From positions 3,472,001-3,536,000 of the forward strand of contig NC_021499.1 of NCBI RefSeq assembly GCF_000412695.1: DNA of 64,000 nt. Reading direction: 5' to 3'. Both the position numbers and the translations under genes were made by a program. Positions 60,050-64,000 of this stretch are shown piece after piece. Positions within the stretch are counted from its first letter, which is position 1; each line of letters begins with the position of its first letter. The notes below the pieces were generated by a model, which made no database searches, was not told where the DNA came from, and saw nothing but the letters and a program-made list of their open reading frames with translations. This stretch comes from Pseudomonas resinovorans NBRC 106553 (GTDB lineage Bacteria > Pseudomonadota > Gammaproteobacteria > Pseudomonadales > Pseudomonadaceae).

Positions 60050-60097
60050 CTACAAAACCACTAATGGCATTTTTTTATGCTTTAATTGATTTTGTAG
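60050..60097. promoter_or_regulatory. Long inverted repeat before the exported helical protein
   Basis: CTACAAAA (60050-60057) and TTTTGTAG (60090-60097) form perfect 8-bp arms around an AT-rich 32-bp core with promoter-like TATGCT. It may be the operator of the HTH regulator two genes on, or a promoter hairpin. Confidence 0.5.
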
Positions 60098-60124
60098 GAC
60101 AATCCACCACGCGAGGATTCCGTC

Positions 60125-60754
60125 ATGAAACTCGGGACACTGGCTTTACTCCTGCTTGTCGCACTCGTTCAACCCAGCTGGAGCCCGGCCGCCCAGCAAA
60201 CCGGCGCCAGCGCCGAGAGCCCCGCGCTGACCACGCGCCTGGCGCTGCGCGACCTCTGGGTGGAACACATTTTCTGGGTCAGGAACTACGCCGTCGCCAA
60301 CCAGACCGGCCAGCGCCAGCAGGCGGAAGTCGCCGCCACCCAGGTGGTGGACAACGCCAAGGCCATCGCGGGCAGCATCGCCCCGCTCTACGGCCAACCG
60401 GCGGCGGACCAGCTGCTGAAACTGCTGGCCGGGCACTGGGGCGCCATCAAGGGCTACAGCGACGCCACGCTGGCGAAGAACGACGCCGGCAAGAAGGCTG
60501 CCGTGGCTGAGCTGACCAGCAATGCCAAGGCCATCGCCAAGTTCCTTTCCGACGCCAACCCCAACCTGCCCGAAGACGCCCTGGTGAGCATGCTCGGCGC
60601 CCATGGCGGGCATCATGTGGCGCAGATCGACCAGCTCGCCAAAGGCGGCTTCGCCGGCGAAGCCATGACCTGGCAAGCGATGCGCAAGCATATGCTGGTC
60701 CTGGCGGACACCCTCGGTGCCGCGCTGGTCAAACAGTTCCCCGACAAGTTCTGA
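60125..60754 (+). CDS. Exported helical protein of unknown function
   Basis: A 209-residue protein with a signal peptide (MKLGTLALLLLVALVQPSWSPAA) and an all-helical mature part. Conserved-looking His and acidic residues cluster in LWVEHIFWVRNY, GHWGAIKGYSDA and MLGAHGGHHVAQI, which could bind a metal or haem in a four-helix bundle. I do not recognise the family. GCGAGGATTCC precedes the ATG. The HTH regulator gene follows after 11 bases, so the two form an operon and probably respond to the same stress. Confidence 0.72.
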   Translation: MKLGTLALLLLVALVQPSWSPAAQQTGASAESPALTTRLALRDLWVEHIFWVRNYAVANQTGQRQQAEVAATQVVDNAKAIAGSIAPLYGQPAADQLLKLLAGHWGAIKGYSDATLAKNDAGKKAAVAELTSNAKAIAKFLSDANPNLPEDALVSMLGAHGGHHVAQIDQLAKGGFAGEAMTWQAMRKHMLVLADTLGAALVKQFPDKF

Positions 60755-60765
60755 CGAGGTAATCG

Positions 60766-61377
60766 ATGCTTCAGGGAATGGGACGCACCCAACAGGACCT
60801 GCTCGGCGCCCTGCTCTACCAGCCGGGCGGCATGAGCATCGACGAACTGGCCAACCACCTGGCGGTGACCCGCACGGCGATCCGCCAGCACCTGGCCGCG
60901 CTGGAGCGTGACGGGCTGGTCCTGCGGGGCGAAACCCGACCCACCGGCCGCCGCCCCGAGCAGCTCTATCAGCTCAGCGCGCACGGCCGGGAGCTGTTTC
61001 CGCGCCAATACCAACTGCTGGCCGACCTGCTGATCGGCGAAGTGGCCGGCCTCATCGGCCACGACGCCCTGCTGCGCCTGATGCGCGGACTGGGCCGCAA
61101 GCTGGCCGCCGGGATGGAAACCAAGGTGGTGGACGAGACGCGCATTGCCGAGCACATGAACCAGGCCGGATACGAGGCAGAGATCATCCTGCGCTCCAGG
61201 GGCGAACCGGAGATAGTCGCCCACAACTGCGTGTTCCATCACCTGGCGGCCGCCCACCCGGAAGTCTGCGAACTCGACCTGGCGCTGATCGGCGCCCTGG
61301 GTGGCGGCGAGGTAGCGCACCTCGAATGCATGGTGCGCCAGGGCCAGGTCTGCCGCTTCCGGATCGATCGGGGGTGA
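60766..61377 (+). CDS. HTH regulator with cysteine-rich C-terminus (SufR-like)
   Basis: A 203-residue regulator. The N-terminal winged helix (about 8-70) reads LLGALLYQPGGMSIDELANHLAVTRTAIRQHLAALERDGLVLRG, as in the DeoR/ArsR-like SufR group. The C-terminal domain has four cysteines in HNCVFHHLAAAHPEVC, HLEC and GQVC: spacing C-x12-C-x19-C-x7-C. In SufR, similar cysteines bind a [4Fe-4S] cluster; here an iron-sulfur or metal sensor is inferred. ACGAGGTAATCG precedes ATG 60766. It follows the exported protein by 11 bases. Confidence 0.82.
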   Translation: MLQGMGRTQQDLLGALLYQPGGMSIDELANHLAVTRTAIRQHLAALERDGLVLRGETRPTGRRPEQLYQLSAHGRELFPRQYQLLADLLIGEVAGLIGHDALLRLMRGLGRKLAAGMETKVVDETRIAEHMNQAGYEAEIILRSRGEPEIVAHNCVFHHLAAAHPEVCELDLALIGALGGGEVAHLECMVRQGQVCRFRIDRG

Positions 61378-61587
61378 TCCACCGCCGATGCGCATGACTC
61401 CATCGCCTGGCGGAAATCCGCCCTGCCAGTCCCTCGAATCACCCCGACCGGGCGGATTCCCGCCACCCAGCACCCCACTGAAGCCCAATAAAGCCGCCAG
61501 ATGAATCGTTTCACGGCCTTCTCCTGATTCCGGCACGACTTTTGCCCTTGCACCGCCCTTTTCGAGAAACCGCAAAGGGACAGTCCC

Positions 61588-63165
61588 ATGAAAAAACTCC
61601 TCCTAGGCCTCCTCTGCCTCACGGTGCTCGGCTGTGCCAAGCAACCCGAGCCGGAGAAGTCGGTCGACGTGCTGCTGATCGGCGCCGGCATCATGAGCGC
61701 CAGCCTCGGCACCTACCTCCACGAACTGGAACCGGGCTGGACCATCGACATCGTTGAGCGCCTGGACCAGGTCGCCGCGGAAAGCTCCAACCCCTGGAAC
61801 AACGCGGGCACCGGCCACTCCGCCTTCTGCGAGCTGAACTACACCCCGGAAACCGCCGATGGCGGCATCGACATCAGCAAGGCCGTGGCGATCAACGAAT
61901 CCTTCGAGATCTCCAAGCAGTTCTGGGCCTACCAGGTCGAGCGCAACGTGCTCGCCAACCCCAAGTCCTTCATCAACGCCGTGCCGCACATGAGCTTCGT
62001 CTGGGGTGACGACAACATCGCCTTCCTCAAGAAACGCCATGAAGCCCTGCAGCACTCCTCGCTGTTCCGTGGCATGGAGTACTCCGAGGACCACGAGCAG
62101 ATCCGCAAGTGGGTCCCGCTGGCGATGCAAGGCCGTTCGGCCGAGCAGAAGGTGGCCGCCACCCGCATGGCCATCGGCACCGACGTGAACTTCGGCGAGA
62201 TCACCCGCCAGCTCATCGGCTCCCTGACCAAAAGCGACAAGGTGGCGCTGAAGCTGCAACACGAAGTGCGTGACATCGAGCGCAACGACGACGGCTCCTG
62301 GAGCGTCACCGTGGCAGACCTCGCCAACGGCGCGGCCGAAACCCGCGTGAATGCCAAGTTCGTCTTCATCGGCGCCGGTGGCGGCGCCCTCAAGCTGCTG
62401 CAGAAATCCGGCATCCCGGAAGCCGACGGCTACGCCGGTTTCCCGGTGGGCGGCCAGTTCCTCGTCACCCGCAATCCCGAGGTGGTGGCCCAGCATCAGG
62501 CCAAGCTGTACGGCAAGGCGTCGGTCGGCTCGCCGCCCATGTCCGTGCCGCACCTGGATACCCGCGTGATCGATGGCCAGAAAGTGCTGCTGTTCGGACC
62601 CTTCGCCACCTTCTCCACCAAGTTCCTCAAGCACGGCTCGCTGCTGGACATGTTCAGCGCCCTGACCACCCACAACATCGGGCCCATGACCCATGCCGGC
62701 CTGGACAACCTGCCGCTGAGCACCTACCTGATCGGCCAGCTGATGCTCAGCCAGGCCGACCGCATGGATGAACTGCGCGAGTACTTCCCAGGCGCTCGCG
62801 ACCAGGACTGGGAACTGCTCACCGCCGGCCAGCGCGTGCAGGTGATCAAGAAGGACGCCGAGAAAGGTGGCGTGCTGCAGTTCGGCACCGAAGTGGTCAG
62901 CTCCGCCGACGGCAGCATCGCCGCCCTGCTGGGTGCCTCGCCGGGCGCCTCCACCGCCGCGCCGATCATGCTCAGCGTGCTGGAGAAGACCTTCAAGGAG
63001 CAGGTACGCAGCCCCGAGTGGCAGGCCCGACTGCAGGAGATCATTCCCTCCTACGGCCGCAAGCTGAACAACGACCTGGAGCTGACCAACCAGGTCCGCG
63101 CCTGGAGCAGCGAACGCCTGCAACTGGACTTCGTGCCGGTACTGCCGGAAGTGGCCGCCCAGTAA
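61588..63165 (+). CDS. mqo: Malate:quinone oxidoreductase with lipobox
   Basis: A 525-residue FAD enzyme. The dinucleotide loop is [33 protein letters not shown], followed by [35 protein letters not shown] and [14 protein letters not shown], all typical of Mqo. It oxidises malate to oxaloacetate and reduces ubiquinone. Unusually, the protein begins [19 protein letters not shown], a convincing lipoprotein signal (lipobox VLGC) placed directly before the FAD domain. The P. aeruginosa homologue MqoA (PA3452) has a similar start as I recall. If processed, the enzyme would be a lipoprotein facing the periplasm; Mqo is otherwise a cytoplasmic-face peripheral protein. Confidence 0.95.
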   Translation: MKKLLLGLLCLTVLGCAKQPEPEKSVDVLLIGAGIMSASLGTYLHELEPGWTIDIVERLDQVAAESSNPWNNAGTGHSAFCELNYTPETADGGIDISKAVAINESFEISKQFWAYQVERNVLANPKSFINAVPHMSFVWGDDNIAFLKKRHEALQHSSLFRGMEYSEDHEQIRKWVPLAMQGRSAEQKVAATRMAIGTDVNFGEITRQLIGSLTKSDKVALKLQHEVRDIERNDDGSWSVTVADLANGAAETRVNAKFVFIGAGGGALKLLQKSGIPEADGYAGFPVGGQFLVTRNPEVVAQHQAKLYGKASVGSPPMSVPHLDTRVIDGQKVLLFGPFATFSTKFLKHGSLLDMFSALTTHNIGPMTHAGLDNLPLSTYLIGQLMLSQADRMDELREYFPGARDQDWELLTAGQRVQVIKKDAEKGGVLQFGTEVVSSADGSIAALLGASPGASTAAPIMLSVLEKTFKEQVRSPEWQARLQEIIPSYGRKLNNDLELTNQVRAWSSERLQLDFVPVLPEVAAQ

Positions 63166-63178
63166 GCCCTCCGCCCGA

Positions 63179-63205
63179 TCCTCCTCTCCCGATGGGAGAG
63201 GAGGA
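63179..63205. terminator. Perfect hairpin after mqo
   Basis: TCCTCCTCTCCC-GAT-GGGAGAGGAGGA: a 12-bp perfect stem starting 13 bases after the mqo stop, without a T run. It is related to the CCCTCTCCC hairpins in the hap operon. A role as terminator or mRNA stabiliser is likely. Confidence 0.65.
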
Positions 63206-63354
63206 CGCCGCAGCCTGCGCTACAGCCCCCCGACAACCTCTTCACAAACCCAACATTTTCCCGAGGTTTTCTTAACGAATTATTGATAGCCGCCTACCTA
63301 AGCTCCGCGCCGTGTCCATGACGGATACGCAGTCCCACAGCGAGCGGCAATCCC

Positions 63355-64000
63355 ATGTTCCAGCGCATTTCACTTCGCCCCGAAAGCCTCACCTTCCTTG
63401 CCAGCCTGCTGCTGCTCTCCCTCTACAACGTCCCCCTGTGGAAACACATCTTCTCCATCGTCCCGGCGGATGCCGATGGCCTCGGCATGCGCGTGGCGTT
63501 CGGCGTCATGGTGCTGGCGGTGTTCAACTTCGTCCTGGCGCTGGTGTCGTTCCGCTGGCTGTTCAAGCCGGTGCTGATCGCCCTGTTCCTCGCAAGCTCC
63601 GGCGTGGCCTACTTCATGAGCCAGTACGGCGTGCTGGTGGACGCCAACATGCTGCGCAACGTCGCGGAAACCGACGTCAACGAAGTACGCGACCTGCTCT
63701 CGGTCAAGATGGCGCTGTTCATCCTCATCCTCGGCGTGCTGCCCAGCTGGCTGCTGTGGAAGCTGCCCGTCCGCCGCCAGCCGCTGCGTCGCGAACTCCT
63801 CGGCAAGCTGGGCCTGGCGCTGGGCTCGATGGTGGTGCTGGCGGGCGTGGCACTGCTCAACTACCAGGGCCTGGCCTCCCTGTTTCGCAATCACCACGAA
63901 CTGCGCCTGCTGGTGGTGCCCAGCAACTACCTGCACGCCTCCTACGGCTACCTGCGCGAGCAACTGGTGGTGGCCAAGGAACCCCTGCGGCAGATCGGCA
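63355..64000 (+). CDS. eptA: EptA-like lipid A phosphoethanolamine transferase (3' partial)
   Basis: The frame is open from ATG 63355 to the window end, giving 215 residues of what should be a protein of about 550. Four or five N-terminal membrane segments are present (FLASLLLLSLYNVPLW, FGVMVLAVFNFVLALVSF, LIALFLASSGVAYFM, MALFILILGVLPSWLLW, LGSMVVLAGVALLNY), followed by the periplasmic linker HHELRLLVVPSNYLHASYGYLREQ. This matches the N-terminal domain of EptA/PmrC. The alkaline-phosphatase-like catalytic domain is outside the window. The enzyme adds phosphoethanolamine to lipid A and lowers polymyxin binding. CTTAAC and CCTAAG in the upstream AT-rich stretch (63271-63301) could be weak response-regulator half-sites. 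Confidence 0.82.
   Translation, partial: MFQRISLRPESLTFLASLLLLSLYNVPLWKHIFSIVPADADGLGMRVAFGVMVLAVFNFVLALVSFRWLFKPVLIALFLASSGVAYFMSQYGVLVDANMLRNVAETDVNEVRDLLSVKMALFILILGVLPSWLLWKLPVRRQPLRRELLGKLGLALGSMVVLAGVALLNYQGLASLFRNHHELRLLVVPSNYLHASYGYLREQLVVAKEPLRQIG

Noticed and set aside
63271..63301. PmrA-type box before eptA
   Set aside because: Only single CTTAAC and CCTAAG half-sites occur, without the expected repeat spacing; too weak to list as a site.

Overview
The window looks like a chromosomal segment of a high-GC Pseudomonas close to the P. aeruginosa group. Several neighbourhoods match P. aeruginosa as I remember it: pqqF, porin, nosP-nahK, EamA permease and agmR/erbR (PAO1 PA1973-PA1978); gcsR with its glycine-cleavage operon; and an AraC regulator, mexS, mexT and mexEF-oprN (PAO1 PA2489-PA2495). 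Pseudomonas-type REP hairpins lie between many genes. I found no rRNA, tRNA, CRISPR array, IS element or phage gene.

Layout. 1-10.1 kb: PQQ/alcohol-oxidation and NO-signalling genes (rhodanese-like CxxxCW protein, AgmR/ErbR regulator, EamA permease, NahK kinase, NosP sensor, porin, PqqF). 10.3-19.6 kb: two small unknown genes, the sigma-54 activator GcsR, then gcvH-gcvP-sdaA-gcvT behind three GcsR-like operators and a near-perfect sigma-54 promoter. glyA, present in the PAO1 operon, is absent. 19.9-23.5 kb: a lipoprotein, a Tat-exported multicopper oxidase with an SCO-type copper chaperone, and a small basic protein.

23.7-40.1 kb is the most distinctive part. Two paralogous genes for secreted proteins built from 13-residue tandem repeats lie in the same orientation, with homologous leaders and terminators. 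They bracket about 14.8 kb holding a complete hydroquinone lower pathway (hapCDEFGHI), a LysR regulator, an outer-membrane porin, a branched-chain-type ABC transporter with a Tat-dependent binding protein, and a second LysR gene. The hapC and porin promoters share a 52-bp composite box (inverted repeat, fixed spacer, GGAATTGTTGC), which suggests that uptake and catabolism form one regulon. The flanking repeats suggest a modular island that could be gained or lost by recombination.

40.2-47.3 kb: small lipoprotein and membrane proteins, a DUF2789 protein, a divergent SDR/LysR pair, a two-subunit molybdenum hydroxylase (IorAB type) and an AraC regulator. 47.5-55.6 kb: mexS, mexT and mexEF-oprN, with nod-box-like MexT sites before mexS and mexE. 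55.8-64 kb: a PtrA-like small exported protein, a DUF3509-like protein, an FKBP isomerase, a glutathione transferase, a DUF4157-like exported protein, an MscS channel with a cyclic-nucleotide-binding domain, an exported helical protein paired with a cysteine-rich HTH regulator, malate:quinone oxidoreductase with a lipobox, and the start of an EptA-like phosphoethanolamine transferase cut by the window end.

Family names come from motifs and remembered homologues; no database search was run.
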